Shown: piece after piece, positions 7,657-18,021 of the stretch
Position numbering within the stretch: position 1 is the stretch's first letter
Layout of the letters: every line of letters begins with the position of its first letter
Assembly (NCBI RefSeq): GCF_018394335.1
Contig: NZ_CP074572.1
Span: 2,046,001-2,110,000 of the forward strand
Source: Shewanella dokdonensis
GTDB taxonomy: Bacteria > Pseudomonadota > Gammaproteobacteria > Enterobacterales > Shewanellaceae
Length of the DNA stretch: 64,000 nt
Reading direction: 5' to 3'
Position numbers and translations under genes: made by a program
Notes under the pieces: model-generated
Database searches by the model: none
What the model saw: the letters and a program-made list of their open reading frames with translations, nothing else
Told to the model about the DNA's origin: nothing

Positions 7657-8913
7657 ATGAATCCAACTTCAGGAACCATTGGGCGCTGGCAGGGTGCGGG
7701 GTTGATGGCCACCACTCTGCTCGGAACAGGCGTATTTATTTTGCCGCAGATGACCGTCAATATGGCGGGACACGGCGCTATGTTGGCGTGGGCGTTGTTG
7801 ACGCTGGCAATCATTCCCATCACTGTGGTATTTGCTCAGTTGGGGGCACATTTCCCGCACGCGGCTGGCCCGGCATTTTTTGTGGAAAAAGCCTTTGGAC
7901 GGGTTGTGGGGCGCGCGGTTGGACTGAGTTTTCTGTTGATTGTGCCTATTGGTGCCCCTGCCGCCATTATGATGACTTTCCAGTTCTTTCAGGCAATGGT
8001 GCCTATTAGTGGGTGGGGGCAGCTCGCTTGTGAGCTGATGGTGTTGTTAGTGCTGCTAGGCCTCAACCTGCGTGGCATTCAGGTATCGGCCAAAGCGCAG
8101 TTCACCTTGACCTTGTGTATAGTGGCGGTGGTTGTGTTGATGTTCGGCAGCGGTGTCAGTCATGCGGCCCAATATCAGCAGCCGGAAGCTGCACTCAATA
8201 GCCACGGAATAATGCAAGCGATGGGCATCGCTTTCTGGAGTTTTCTCGGGGTCGAAGCCATGACCCACCTGACGGCCGATTTCCGTAATCCAAGAACGGA
8301 TTTTATTCCGGCGATGATGATAGGAACCTTGCTGGTCGGAGCTATCTACCTGGCCTGTACTTGGGTGTTGTTACTGGCACCATCAGCGGCACCGTTAGCG
8401 ATGATGGGCGCGTTTGACCGCTTGCTTGGCGGTTATGGTACTCAGGTCATCGGTATTCTCGGTATTGCCAGTGGTTTGGCAACAACCAACGTATATGCGG
8501 CCAGCGTGGCCCGTTTGCTCAGCAGTTTTAGCGAACAAGGCATTACGCCGCGCTGGTTTGCCCCGCGTAACCAGTATCAGGTGCCGGTGCGCGCTCTGGT
8601 AATGATGCTGTCGCTGATGGCGTTAGTATTACTGACCAATTTTTTGACCGATACTCGGTTAGATCAGTTAATTTCTTGGGCAAATGGCGTGTTTGTCGTT
8701 ATCTACTTGCTGTCGATGTTAGCGGCAATACGGTTGCTGAGTAAGCGCTATCGGCTGTGGGCATGGCTGAGTAGTCTGATGTGCCTACTGCTTGGGGTCG
8801 CGTTAGCAACGGCTATGGCCTATGCCATTATTTTGATGCTGGTATTGTTACCTTTACTCTGGTTACAAATGAAGTTGCGGCGGCCACCATTGCCACCGAT
8901 AACTACTGCTTAA
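7657..8913 (+). CDS. yjeH: YjeH-type APC-family amino-acid exporter
   Basis: The product of about 418 residues has about 12 membrane segments and the APC superfamily N-terminal motif LMATTLLGTGVFILPQ. The length and the conserved segments FWSFLGVEAMTHLTADFRNP and ISWANGVFVVIYLLSMLAA agree with Escherichia coli YjeH, which exports methionine and branched-chain amino acids. I prefer the ATG at 7657 because the family begins just before this motif; a longer frame reaches back to 7522 and would nearly meet the divergent regulator. Its substrate here is inferred from homology. Confidence 0.8.
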   Translation: MNPTSGTIGRWQGAGLMATTLLGTGVFILPQMTVNMAGHGAMLAWALLTLAIIPITVVFAQLGAHFPHAAGPAFFVEKAFGRVVGRAVGLSFLLIVPIGAPAAIMMTFQFFQAMVPISGWGQLACELMVLLVLLGLNLRGIQVSAKAQFTLTLCIVAVVVLMFGSGVSHAAQYQQPEAALNSHGIMQAMGIAFWSFLGVEAMTHLTADFRNPRTDFIPAMMIGTLLVGAIYLACTWVLLLAPSAAPLAMMGAFDRLLGGYGTQVIGILGIASGLATTNVYAASVARLLSSFSEQGITPRWFAPRNQYQVPVRALVMMLSLMALVLLTNFLTDTRLDQLISWANGVFVVIYLLSMLAAIRLLSKRYRLWAWLSSLMCLLLGVALATAMAYAIILMLVLLPLLWLQMKLRRPPLPPITTA

Positions 8914-8994
8914 GCTTTGGGGCTGATTTCTTCCCAGCAGTTTAACAACGATGACCTATAGTTAAAGTCGCACTTTTAACTGGGGAAAATCATC

Positions 8995-9819
8995 ATGGGG
9001 AATGCCTCTATTATCCAAAAAGTTGAGCAGTTGCCACGGCTACCAAAAGCGCTGAGTGAACTTCTAGAAATCGTCAACAATGATGATGCTGAGCTGGGGC
9101 TGCTAGCGGAAAAAATCTCTCATGATGCGCTGATCTGCGCCAAACTGCTGCGCTTGGCTAATTCCGCTCGCTTTGGCCGCAGTCGTGAAATCGGCTCCAT
9201 TGAGGAAGCTGTGATACGTCTGGGGATCCAACCATTACGGATCTTGGTGACAGCATCGGCCGTCACCTCAGCAATCCCTTCGGTAAATGGTGTTGATTTA
9301 GTCAAATTCTGGGGCCGTAGTTTCGAGGTCGCATTCTTTTGCCAGGAGTTGGGGAAACGGGCGTCGTTACGTCATGACACGGCATTCACTTGTGGGTTAT
9401 TACACAACATTGGTGAATTGTTGTTGGCGCTGACTGAACCCATCAAATGGCGGCAGGTGCAGGCTGCTGTGGCAGAAGGCGCGGAGCAGGCAGAAATCAG
9501 CCTGTATCTGTTGGGCTCTGTGCCCGCTGACGTGGCAGCGCAACTGGCCAGTGAATGGCGATTTTCGGATGAACTGGTGACGGGGTTACGTTATCAAGAC
9601 GATCCGCCATCAGCCAAATCACCGTCCAAACTGGCGCTGGTGTTAGCGCTAGCGAAATACCTGCCATTGCATTGGGATGAGTGCGCCGATGCACAACGAA
9701 CCAGCTGGTTAGCGCTGCAGACCGAACGCTTTGGATTACGCTTGCAGATGGATGGTCTGGCAAGTCGACTGGAAAAAATGCTAGGGGCTGGTGAAGAAAC
9801 CGCAAGGCAGCTGCTCTAG
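8995..9819 (+). CDS. HDOD domain protein
   Basis: The 274-residue protein begins with an HDOD domain (residues about 8-200): VEQLPRLPKALSELLEIV, LRLANSARFG and LLHNIGELLL are characteristic. HDOD proteins are HD-like without the full metal site and act as signalling scaffolds, often linked to c-di-GMP networks. No output domain such as GGDEF or EAL is attached. GGGGAAAATCATC precedes the ATG. Its partner is not visible; the PAS-GGDEF-EAL protein at 13.9 kb is not adjacent. Confidence 0.8.
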   Translation: MGNASIIQKVEQLPRLPKALSELLEIVNNDDAELGLLAEKISHDALICAKLLRLANSARFGRSREIGSIEEAVIRLGIQPLRILVTASAVTSAIPSVNGVDLVKFWGRSFEVAFFCQELGKRASLRHDTAFTCGLLHNIGELLLALTEPIKWRQVQAAVAEGAEQAEISLYLLGSVPADVAAQLASEWRFSDELVTGLRYQDDPPSAKSPSKLALVLALAKYLPLHWDECADAQRTSWLALQTERFGLRLQMDGLASRLEKMLGAGEETARQLL

Positions 9820-9843
9820 TTGTTACTGGCTTAGCGCTAGTGG

Positions 9844-10305
9844 TTACTCATCGTGGTGCTGGCGCTCAATGGCGCGATTACGCAGTTGGATCAATTCCGA
9901 GTGCTTCAAGTACAGTAAATCGGCGCAGCGGCGAATAATCTGGTCTTCGTAACGACACAATTCGCCATCGGTGTAAGCAAGCTGCCACATAGATAAGACT
10001 AACTGCTGCTTTTGCTCCAAGGTGAAGTGCTCGTTGATCACCGAGGTGAATTGAAACAGTGAAGTCGCGTCGTTACGGTTACGGCGCGCTTCATCGATTA
10101 ATTCGCTGGCATCTGTTGTTGCGATGCCCAGGGTTTGCTCTAGCAGATGGGGCAACAGTCGCGCCTCGGCACCATCAAGATGCTCATCGGCATACACAAC
10201 TTCCAGCAGCATGCAGGCGGCCGCTAGATTGATGCTGTGGGTCTGTTGCTGTGGATCTGGTGTGTCCTGCAACTCTTTAAAAAACTGCTTTAGTTTGGCT
10301 ATCAT
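9844..10305 (-). CDS. TerB-family protein
   Basis: The 153-residue protein matches the TerB fold pattern: AACMLLEVVYADEHLDGAEARLLPHLLE followed later by ALSMWQLAYTDGEL-type residues (VLSMWQLAYTDGELCRYED), two repeats with acidic residues that bind metal in tellurite-resistance TerB. AAGGAA lies 9 bases before the ATG. No other ter genes are nearby, so a role in tellurite resistance is unlikely; single TerB proteins are common and mostly uncharacterised. Confidence 0.75.
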   Translation of the reverse strand: MIAKLKQFFKELQDTPDPQQQTHSINLAAACMLLEVVYADEHLDGAEARLLPHLLEQTLGIATTDASELIDEARRNRNDATSLFQFTSVINEHFTLEQKQQLVLSMWQLAYTDGELCRYEDQIIRRCADLLYLKHSELIQLRNRAIERQHHDE

Positions 10306-10377
10306 TCTGTCATTTCCTTACTGCAATGCTCAAACGTTAGAATGACCTGCGTTGCCTGAGTTCCCGGACATAGTGTT

Positions 10378-10905
10378 TTACAGGAGGGCTCCGAGTCCTT
10401 GCGTCAGCAATGATGCGGTGCCTTCACCACCACTGGTTTGCAGATAGTTCTTGAGAATTTCGGCCATCGGGGCAACTAGATCTTTAGAGATCCCCAACTT
10501 TGAAAAAGCGTCATAAACCATGGCGCTACCTTGCAGTGAACTCCCCAGATTACCCGCTTTGGACAGTAAGCCGCTCATGCCAGACTTGCTGTCGGTGGCA
10601 GGGACGGCAGATAACAGGCCATCAACATTGGGAATCGTGTCAGCAAGCTGTGAAAACTGCGAGGTGCCGAGGTTGGATTTTGCTAGATTCAGCAGACTGC
10701 CTAACCCGCCTTCGGCTTGGGTTTGGTTCAGATTCAATTGTGACATCACGCTGCTGACCAGACTGGTACTCTGATTATCGGTAACTGGCGCAGTGGCGGT
10801 GTTAGTGGCAGTTTGTTGTACCTGCGACTTGATATTATCCAGCAAGCCAGCATGGGCCGGTACCGTCAGCAGTAGGGCTGTGAGGGTTAATATTGGCGCT
10901 TTCAT
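10378..10905 (-). CDS. DUF2780 (VcgC/VcgE) exported protein
   Basis: The product of about 175 residues has a clear signal peptide, MKAPILTLTALLLTVPAHAG, and then a low-complexity, Gln/Ser/Leu-rich region ending in a domain similar to DUF2780. I chose the ATG at 10905 because it begins the signal peptide and has AAAGGA 9 bases upstream; two upstream in-frame ATGs would put charged residues in front. Function is unknown. Confidence 0.7.
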   Translation of the reverse strand: MKAPILTLTALLLTVPAHAGLLDNIKSQVQQTATNTATAPVTDNQSTSLVSSVMSQLNLNQTQAEGGLGSLLNLAKSNLGTSQFSQLADTIPNVDGLLSAVPATDSKSGMSGLLSKAGNLGSSLQGSAMVYDAFSKLGISKDLVAPMAEILKNYLQTSGGEGTASLLTQGLGALL

Positions 10906-11089
10906 TTGGGTCATTCCTTTGTTCATTTCGGTAATGGTTTTTATTCTAAGCACAACTGCGCAGGTGATGCACGGCTTTTCCTCCGGTAAAAACGCCGCTG
11001 CTCTTTATTTCTGCGGTGCATTAAAGGGGGATTTTGGGTATCCTAATCAGCAAATCCGATACTGTTATCACTGTTGTTGAGAATGCTGC

Positions 11090-11791
11090 ATGTCCGTGTC
11101 TGCGATCCTTTCTGAAGCTTTCTATTTTTTCCGCAATCATCTGCTGCAACTGGCGGCATTGACCTTACCTATTCTGCTGCTGCAGGTTGGAATTCAGTTG
11201 TGGCTGGGCGCTGAGTTCGCGGCAATGGACCCCAAAGCGCCGCATATCGGCGCCCCGCATGTACTGGCGGCATTATTGCTGTTTCTGGTGTTTTCCTTGC
11301 TGATTGCATCGTTAACGCTATTTATGGAACTGCGCACGGAAGGCTATCAACCCAGCACTTTGTCCGTGCTGAAAAACAGCGTGCCGTTTCTACCATGGCT
11401 GATGGTGGCGGGGATCTTTTCCGGGATGGCAATTGCGGCGCCAGTGGTCATACTGTCGGCGTTAGGGCCCCTTGGCGTTATTGGGTTGGGGATCAGTTTG
11501 TATCTGTTTGCCCGCCTGTCTTATGTCAACTTTATGGTGGTGGTGGAGCGATTGTCACCATTGCAGGCCATTAAGGCCAGTTTTGTATTTAGTCAGAAGA
11601 TCACCGGTCGAACATTGTTAGTGTTGTTGCTGTACTTCCCGCTGATGCTACTGGGCAGTATGATTTCTGTGGCTGTGGAACATGCACCAGTGGTCTTGCG
11701 CTTAGTGGTAGAAAGTGTCACCGGTTTTATCAGTCTTTATGTCAATGTAGCGTTGTTCCGACTCTATCGGGTCAGCCGTCAACCTTCCTAA
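11090..11791 (+). CDS. YciC-like inner-membrane protein
   Basis: The 233-residue protein has about six membrane segments and begins SVSAILSEAFYFFRNHLLQLA, like the YciC/UPF0259 family of integral membrane proteins of unknown function. It ends 15 bases before the GTG of the Sel1-repeat gene, so the two are probably one operon. No catalytic motif is visible. Confidence 0.7.
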   Translation: MSVSAILSEAFYFFRNHLLQLAALTLPILLLQVGIQLWLGAEFAAMDPKAPHIGAPHVLAALLLFLVFSLLIASLTLFMELRTEGYQPSTLSVLKNSVPFLPWLMVAGIFSGMAIAAPVVILSALGPLGVIGLGISLYLFARLSYVNFMVVVERLSPLQAIKASFVFSQKITGRTLLVLLLYFPLMLLGSMISVAVEHAPVVLRLVVESVTGFISLYVNVALFRLYRVSRQPS

Positions 11792-11806
11792 ATCACAGGA
11801 GTCAGG

Positions 11807-13213
11807 GTGAACGATATCGAGTTAGTCGCCGGTGTATCGGATGCCCTGGCCACAGAATACCGTAGTGCCAAGCGTTATGTAAGTGATGTGCCGACCCAGT
11901 CATTGCTGCATGTGCGAAGCTTTGCGCATAGACTGACAGCGTTGCTAGCAGAACCTAAGGCCGTGGTGTTTGACAGCCCGAATCTTTACGACAGGATTGA
12001 GCAGCTCAACCGCTTGCGGCTGATTGATGTACGCATCACCCGAGCATTGCATCGCTTGCGAGCGGACGGTAACCGCGGTGCTCACCCCGAAAAATATCAT
12101 CTGGATCAACCACAGTTACAGCAGCTGGCGCAGAAAGCAATTCGCGATCTGCTGAAGCTGGTAGAGCTAGTGTATCCACTGTTGCGGCAGTGCCCGGCAC
12201 CAGCGTATCAGTTTGATGAATATGATGCTTTGAGTGGCCGAGAGCTGTGTTTCCGGGCGGTGATGCAAGATGACAGTGAAGCGCAATATCTGCTCGGCAT
12301 GTCTTTCAAAAGCCAAGCGTTGATGGCACGGCAGCAAGAGCAAGCATTAGCAGATAGCGAGCTGCCACCGCCACAGCAGGCAAAACATTATCTGAGTAAA
12401 GCGGCTTACTGGTTTGCTCAGGCGGCCACACAAGAGCCTCGCGCCCGTTTTGAACATGGGGTGGCATTGCTGCACGGTTACAGTGGTGAGCCAGATTTAG
12501 CGGCTGGGCAGCAGTTGATCCGTGAAGCGGCAGAAGCGGGGGTTGTCGATGCGATGGCGCTGTTGGGTTATTTCTACTTAGTGGGCAGTGGCGATATAAC
12601 GGCAGATCTCGTCTTGGCCGAGCAATACCTGAAGGCTGCCGCCGAACAGGAACACACCGAGGCCATGGCCAATCTGGGGGTACTACGTTACCAACAGGGA
12701 AATTTGCCCGCAGCATTCCAGCATATTAAACAGGCGGCACAAAGCGGTTATCCTCACGCGCAGTACCATCTGTCACTGATGCTAGCACGTGGTGAGGGCT
12801 GCCAAGCCGATTTGGCGGGCAGTGAGCAATGGTTGGCGGAGGCGGCTGAACAAGGGCAGCTAGAGGCCATGTTAGCACGCGCGCAGCACATGCTGAATCA
12901 GGAGCAAGCCTTTGGCAGTGATATGTCCCAGGCTGAGAGTTATTTACGACAGGTCATTCGATACGGCCACAGTGTACCGGCCATGATTGAACTGGCTATT
13001 GCGCTAACCGATGGCAGTTTAGCTAGGATTGATGTGGTGGAAGCCGCAGCTTGGCTGAAATTGGCTAAGAGCCGTGGAGATGCCCACGAGCAACAAATTA
13101 TTACGCCGTTGTGGCAATCTCTGGCGCAGCAAGTAGAACGGGCTCTGGCGCTCAGTCAAGAGCAAGCGGAGCAGCGGTCGTTACAACGGGCAAAGGAGTT
13201 ATTAACCGACTAA
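11807..13213 (+). CDS. DUF4145-Sel1 repeat protein
   Basis: The 468-residue protein has an N-terminal helical domain resembling DUF4145 (residues about 5-125, with LLHVRSFAHRL and NRLRLIDVRITRALHRLRADGNRGAH) followed by Sel1/TPR-type repeats of about 36 residues (residues about 190-440: for example AGVVDAMALLGYFYLVGSGD and SGYPHAQYHLSLMLARGEG). Sel1 repeats form a protein-binding solenoid. There is no signal peptide, so it is probably cytoplasmic. The start is a GTG with CAGGAG upstream. DUF4145 is often attached to restriction or defence proteins, but nothing else here supports such a role. Confidence 0.75.
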   Translation: MNDIELVAGVSDALATEYRSAKRYVSDVPTQSLLHVRSFAHRLTALLAEPKAVVFDSPNLYDRIEQLNRLRLIDVRITRALHRLRADGNRGAHPEKYHLDQPQLQQLAQKAIRDLLKLVELVYPLLRQCPAPAYQFDEYDALSGRELCFRAVMQDDSEAQYLLGMSFKSQALMARQQEQALADSELPPPQQAKHYLSKAAYWFAQAATQEPRARFEHGVALLHGYSGEPDLAAGQQLIREAAEAGVVDAMALLGYFYLVGSGDITADLVLAEQYLKAAAEQEHTEAMANLGVLRYQQGNLPAAFQHIKQAAQSGYPHAQYHLSLMLARGEGCQADLAGSEQWLAEAAEQGQLEAMLARAQHMLNQEQAFGSDMSQAESYLRQVIRYGHSVPAMIELAIALTDGSLARIDVVEAAAWLKLAKSRGDAHEQQIITPLWQSLAQQVERALALSQEQAEQRSLQRAKELLTD

Positions 13214-13512
13214 TCCTGATGTTCCCACACCCGGCCTTTACAACGCCATTGGCTGGGATTATCGCGACATACGTGCGGGTCGGCATCATAGATATCCCGT
13301 TTACTGGCACGCACACGATACTGCTGCATTCTCGCCATGTGCTGTTTCAGGTAGCGCCGACCAAACAGACTCAATGCTAACAACAGCCCAGCACCCGCCA
13401 GTAACACTAATGGCAGTATCAGCAGTGCCAGACAAAAAACCAGCGCGCTTAGCAGTGTGCCAATAATCGCAACAACACCGGACTTATGCTGCCACACAAA
13501 CAAACGGGACAT
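13210..13512 (-). CDS. Small membrane protein, unknown
   Basis: The product of about 100 residues has one or two hydrophobic segments (residues about 12-50) and a basic C-terminal tail with three cysteines or tryptophans in HVCRDNPSQWRCKGRVW. I chose the ATG at 13512 because CAGGAG lies 7 bases upstream. It overlaps the end of the convergent Sel1-repeat gene by four bases. I do not recognise a family. Confidence 0.6.
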   Translation of the reverse strand: MSRLFVWQHKSGVVAIIGTLLSALVFCLALLILPLVLLAGAGLLLALSLFGRRYLKQHMARMQQYRVRASKRDIYDADPHVCRDNPSQWRCKGRVWEHQD

Positions 13513-13900
13513 AACGGCTCCTGTGATTTCACGGTGCATGGATTGACCCGTAACGGGCTACTATTGGTCACCGTGAATTAAATAACCGTGGGCATTATGT
13601 CCAACGACATCTTAAGGAAGTATTAAAATTTGGTGAAAGTTACCGATATTTTGCGGAAAATGTCGTACAGATTGTGTACTGGTATCCACGGTAACTGTTT
13701 ACGGATTGGGCAATCAGGCTGGCATGACAAATTAACATTGTGAAATTCCGCCCAGATCACGGCATTCAGACGCTAACGCTTTTCTAATGTGCGCGCACCA
13801 CAACGAGATCTGGTGTGTCAGGGCTGCCAGCACATTGCTTTGCAGGGGAGCTATGCAGGAAATTCCTGAAGCTGGCAGCTTTCTGTCTTTTGCTATCTGA
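13513..13900. other. 388-base intergenic region
   Basis: This lies between two minus-strand genes. After correcting the end of the GGDEF-EAL gene it contains no supported coding sequence. It should hold the promoter of the small membrane protein gene. No strong terminator or riboswitch-like structure was recognised. Confidence 0.5.
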
Positions 13901-16104
13901 CTAGCGAGCAACGTGCTGTTGAAAATGCGCGAGTGCAAACTGTTGTGGGTGTAGCGGGTAACCAAAGAAGAAGCCCTGAGCCTGGCCTTCCCCATATTCA
14001 ACAATATTGCTTTTTGCTGTTCGGTTTCTATCCCTTCCACCACATAAGATAATTCTAGCGCTTGGCTTAACTGAACGATGGCATGGCATAACTTGCGGCC
14101 ACGGGAGTTATCCAGTTGGCAAACAAATTCCCGGTCAATCTTCAAGCCATCGATTGGCATATTACCCAACCGGCTCAGTGACGAGAAACCTGTACCGAAA
14201 TCGTCTATGGTGACTTTTAGTCCCAAATTGTGGAGTTTTTCTAATGTCTGTCGCGCTTGTTGGGGATAATGCAACAGGGCGGATTCCGTGATTTCCAGCG
14301 CTAGCGCGTCAGCAGGTAATCCGGCACTTTTCAGCGCCTTTTTAACCTGGCTGATAAAATCAAGATGCTCTAGTTGCATGGGGGATACATTCACTGAAAT
14401 AGTGAAGTCAGGATGATCATGTTTGCGCCACATGGCCGCCTGATAACAGGCTTGTTCCAGCACCCAGTTGCCCACACTGACAATCAACCCGGTTTCTTCC
14501 AACAATGGTACGAAATCAGCGGCTTCCAGTAACTCATGCGGTGTTTTTTGCCAGCGTAATAGCGCTTCCGCGCCCAGTAAGTGGTTATCTTTCAACTGCA
14601 CAATGGGCTGATAGTAGATGCTGAACTGCCCCAAGCTCATGGCGTGGCGCAAATCGCCCAGCAGTTTTAGCCGATGTTCGGCTGCGTCGCTCATGCTCTT
14701 ATCATAAAACATGATGTGGTCAGCGCTGCGTTTGGCGCAGTACATGGCAGTATCCGCTTGGCTCAGTAGCTGTGACGAGTTGATCTGTTCGCCATCAAAC
14801 AGGCTGATCCCTATGCTGGTGCCGAGGTAAAATTTCTGGCCTTCCAGCTCAAACGGCGTGTCGAACAGTTTGACTATCTGATCGGCGAACCAACGGATCT
14901 CTTTGCGGCTCTCGCATTCGGTCAGAATTAGCGTGAATTCATCACCACCCATACGGGCGATGTCGGCCATTTCAATGCAACCTGCTTCGAGTCTTGCCGC
15001 AACCAGTTGCAGAATCCGGTCTCCCATCGAATGACCAAAACAGTCATTGACGTGTTTGAAGCCGTTGAGATCCAGAAACATCAGTGCGCCTAAGCGCCCG
15101 TTATCGGCGTGTTTATGGTTAAATTCCAGCGCTTCATTCAGCAGCTTTTTCATATGACGACGATTGGGCAGGCCGGTAAGGACATCATACATTGCCTGTT
15201 CGGTGAGGCGGCTTTCCAAGCGCTTACGGTCGCTGATATCACTGAAAATCGTCACCAAATAGGGTTTGCCATCGGCGATGATACGGCGGCTGCTTTGCCA
15301 AGCCGAAAATTGGCTGCCATCGGCTTTTTGCTTGAACATTTCCCCCTGCCAAAAGTCGCGTTCCTTCAGGGCGGCACTGCATTCTTGCTGGTGAATATCG
15401 TCTGTGACTTCCAGCACCTCCAGCGACTTACCCAGCAGTTGCGCCGTGCTGTATCCTGACAGCCGACACAAGGCTTTATTGGCAGCTAGGATGAGATTGT
15501 GCTCATCGGTGATGGCAACGGCTTCGGCACTCTCTTCTAGAATACCGGACAGAACCCCGCGTGGAATTGCTGCAAACTCATCAGTACGACGTTGTCGCGG
15601 TTGGCTGCGGCGATCCAAGTGTTGAAACCGTGCCAGCACTAAGACATCGTCATTTAATTTAACGGGATACAGATAAAGGCGGGTGGGCAGTTCTTTACCG
15701 TTGCGATTTAGGTGTAGCCATTCCTGCATTTGAGGTTTGTCGGCAGCGGCTTCAAATAAACGCCGTGCCTGCTCAATGCTGCTCTGACCATTGAGTTGCA
15801 GCCGAGGGGCAAAATCATATAATGCAGCATTCAGGATTTCGGTACGTAAACAAGCAAAGTAGTCTAGCGCAGCCTGATTGGCGGCAATGATGGTGGCATT
15901 ACGGAATAGCGCCAGCGGAGTCTCATGCGGTTGCTTCTGCCAGATCTTCAACTGCGGTTGCAATGCGGCATCCACCTGCAATTGCGCCAATTTTTGTGTC
16001 CAATCCATCATCCGCGCTGCTCCGCTGCTGTCCCGCCTACGGGAGACATCCTTATGCCGCTTGTCTATTTTCTGGGTAGCAAAAAATAAACAGTTTTGGC
16101 GCAT
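13901..16104 (-). CDS. PAS-GGDEF-EAL cyclic-di-GMP protein (frameshifted near C-terminus)
   Basis: Domains in order are an N-terminal PAS-like region, a PAS domain (ILEESAEAVAITDEHNLILAANK), a GGDEF domain with intact GGDEF (ARMGGDEFTLIL) and an EAL domain with GAEALLRW, NVSPMQLEH, DDFGTGFSSL and EGIET. The GGDEF half has no RxxD inhibitory site upstream. The EAL motifs needed for hydrolysis are present, so it may be mainly a phosphodiesterase. One base is missing in the CCCC run at 13990-13993; with it restored, the protein continues as GEGQAQGFFFGYPLHP and ends at 13901. The start could also be the ATG at 16011 (about 703 residues), which lacks the odd basic leader. No membrane segment is visible, so it is probably cytoplasmic. 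Confidence 0.8.
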
Positions 16105-16212
16105 TCCTCAATCAAATTTTTGATTTATTGCAAAAAGATCATTATTACTTATCCAAGCGCAAAGTTGTGTGACTATGATTGTCAGATAACGAGTTTTTGT
16201 CGGAGTGACAAG

Positions 16213-16578
16213 ATGCGTGAATCATTATTAGGCGTGTTGCTGCTGTTGCCGGGGTTGGTTGCCGCGGCAGAACTGAGTCAGGTTGGGCAAAAGGCGGCGG
16301 AACAAGCAAGTAAAGTCGCGCAGCAAACTGAGGCGGCGCAGTTGCAGAAAGCCCGCGCCGCCGCGAATGAAACCGCGACTCGGGAACAAGCAGTGCTGAT
16401 GCGGCAACAGCCAGAACCGTGGGAACAGGCTGAGCGCCAAAAAGCGCAACAGCAGTTTGATGAGCGTGGGCAACGGGAAGCCAAATACTTGCAGCAAGCC
16501 AAAGAGGCGGCCGCTAAGGATCATAAAATGGAAGCGCCTAAGATGAAACTTATCAAACGTAAGAAAGTGGATGATTAA
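16213..16578 (+). CDS. Small exported Gln/Ala/Lys-rich helical protein
   Basis: The 121-residue product starts with a signal peptide (MRESLLGVLLLLPGLVAAAE) and the mature part is almost wholly helix-forming and charged, rich in Ala, Gln, Glu and Lys, like a coiled coil. I chose the ATG at 16213 because GGAG lies 8 bases upstream and the signal peptide begins there. No family is recognised; the composition gives weak similarity to many coiled-coil proteins. Confidence 0.6.
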   Translation: MRESLLGVLLLLPGLVAAAELSQVGQKAAEQASKVAQQTEAAQLQKARAAANETATREQAVLMRQQPEPWEQAERQKAQQQFDERGQREAKYLQQAKEAAAKDHKMEAPKMKLIKRKKVDD

Positions 16579-16692
16579 TGACGGTGTTTACACGCTTGTT
16601 TACAAAAAGCACCTGCTTGTAACAGCGATGAACTTGCCATTCTGACATCGGCACCACAAGATACCTGAGAATACTTATCTCAGGAGCACCCC

Positions 16693-18021
16693 ATGAAGCG
16701 TCAGCTGACCGCTTTGCTGTTGTCCTTTGGCCTGTGCAGTGCCGCGACAGTAGAAGCGACCACCGCCAAAGATATTCAGAGTTTTACTCTGGCGAATGGC
16801 ATGAAAATTATGGTGTTGGAGGATCCTTCCATTCCCAATGCCAATATGTATCTATTCTGGAAGGTCGGTTCCCGCAATGAACGGCCCGGCATTACCGGTA
16901 TCTCGCATTTTTCGAACACATGATGTTTAATGGCTCCAAACATTACGGGCCAAAGATGTTTGACCGTACGATGGAAGCCGCTGGTGGCGCGAACAATGCC
17001 TACACCACTGAAAATGTGACGGTATATACCGACTGGTTCCCAGCCAACGCGCTAGAAACCATCTTTAAGCTGGAAGCCGATCGTATTGCCAATCTGGATA
17101 TTGATCCGAAAATGGTGGCCAGCGAACGTGGTGTTGTTGCTTCTGAACGTACTACCGGGCTGGAAAACTCTAACTGGCCAGGCACTGCAAGGCCCCGTTA
17201 AAGGTGTTGCATTTTTAGCGCATCCCTATAGCTGGCCGGTGATTGGGCATGAATCTGACATCGCGGCTTGGACGCAACAAGATCTGGTGGACTATCACAA
17301 AACCTATTACGCCCCTAACAATGCGGTGGTGGTGATTGCCGGCGATGTCAAACTGGCCGCGGTGCAGCAACTAGCCAATGAGTATTTTGCCCCAATTCCG
17401 GCGCAAAAACCGCCAGAGCCGATCAAAACAGTGGAACCTAAACAGTTGGGTGAGCGGCGGATTTTTGTCAAGAAAGCATCTGTCAGCACCCCTAATATCA
17501 TGCTGGCGTATCATGTCCCGGCCAGCAATGATAAAGACTATTATGCGTTAGATCTGCTGACCTCAATTCTCAGTGACGGTAACAGTTCCCGTTTGTATCG
17601 CGGCTTGGTAGATAAACAGTTGGCGTTAGGTGCCGAGTCCTATATGCCCATGGCATTTGACCCGAATCTGCTGTACGTCTTGGCGGTGGCGGCTCCGGGC
17701 GTGACCGAAACCCAGTTGGAACATGCGTTGATCGAACAGATTAATCATATCGCCAGCAATGGGGTGACACAGCAGGAACTGGAAAAAGCGAAAAATCTCA
17801 AATTGATGGGCTTTTATCGCACCATGGAAACCATCAACGGCAAGGCTGATACTGTCGGCACCTATGAGCTGTTTTTTGGCAGTTATCAGAAACTGTTTGA
17901 TGCGCCTGCCGCTTATAACAAAGTCTCTCTGGCAGATATTCAACGAGTAGCGCAACGCTATCTCAGCCGTGTCAACCGCACTGTTGGCGTACTGGCGGCT
18001 GAAGAGGAAGCAGACAAATGA
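16693..18021 (+). CDS. M16 zinc metalloprotease, catalytic partner (two frameshifts)
   Basis: The product of about 442 residues has a signal peptide and the M16 zinc motif HFFEH (HXXEH), with the downstream glutamate in the ASERGVVASER region. The frame breaks twice: one T is missing from the run at 16908-16912 (right inside the zinc motif) and one base is extra around 17176-17179. Correcting both gives GISHFFEHMMFNG and ENSNWQALQGPVKG and a normal family length. Its stop overlaps the next gene, a second M16 protein without the zinc motif, so the two probably form a periplasmic heterodimer like other paired bacterial M16 proteases. Substrate unknown. Confidence 0.8.
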
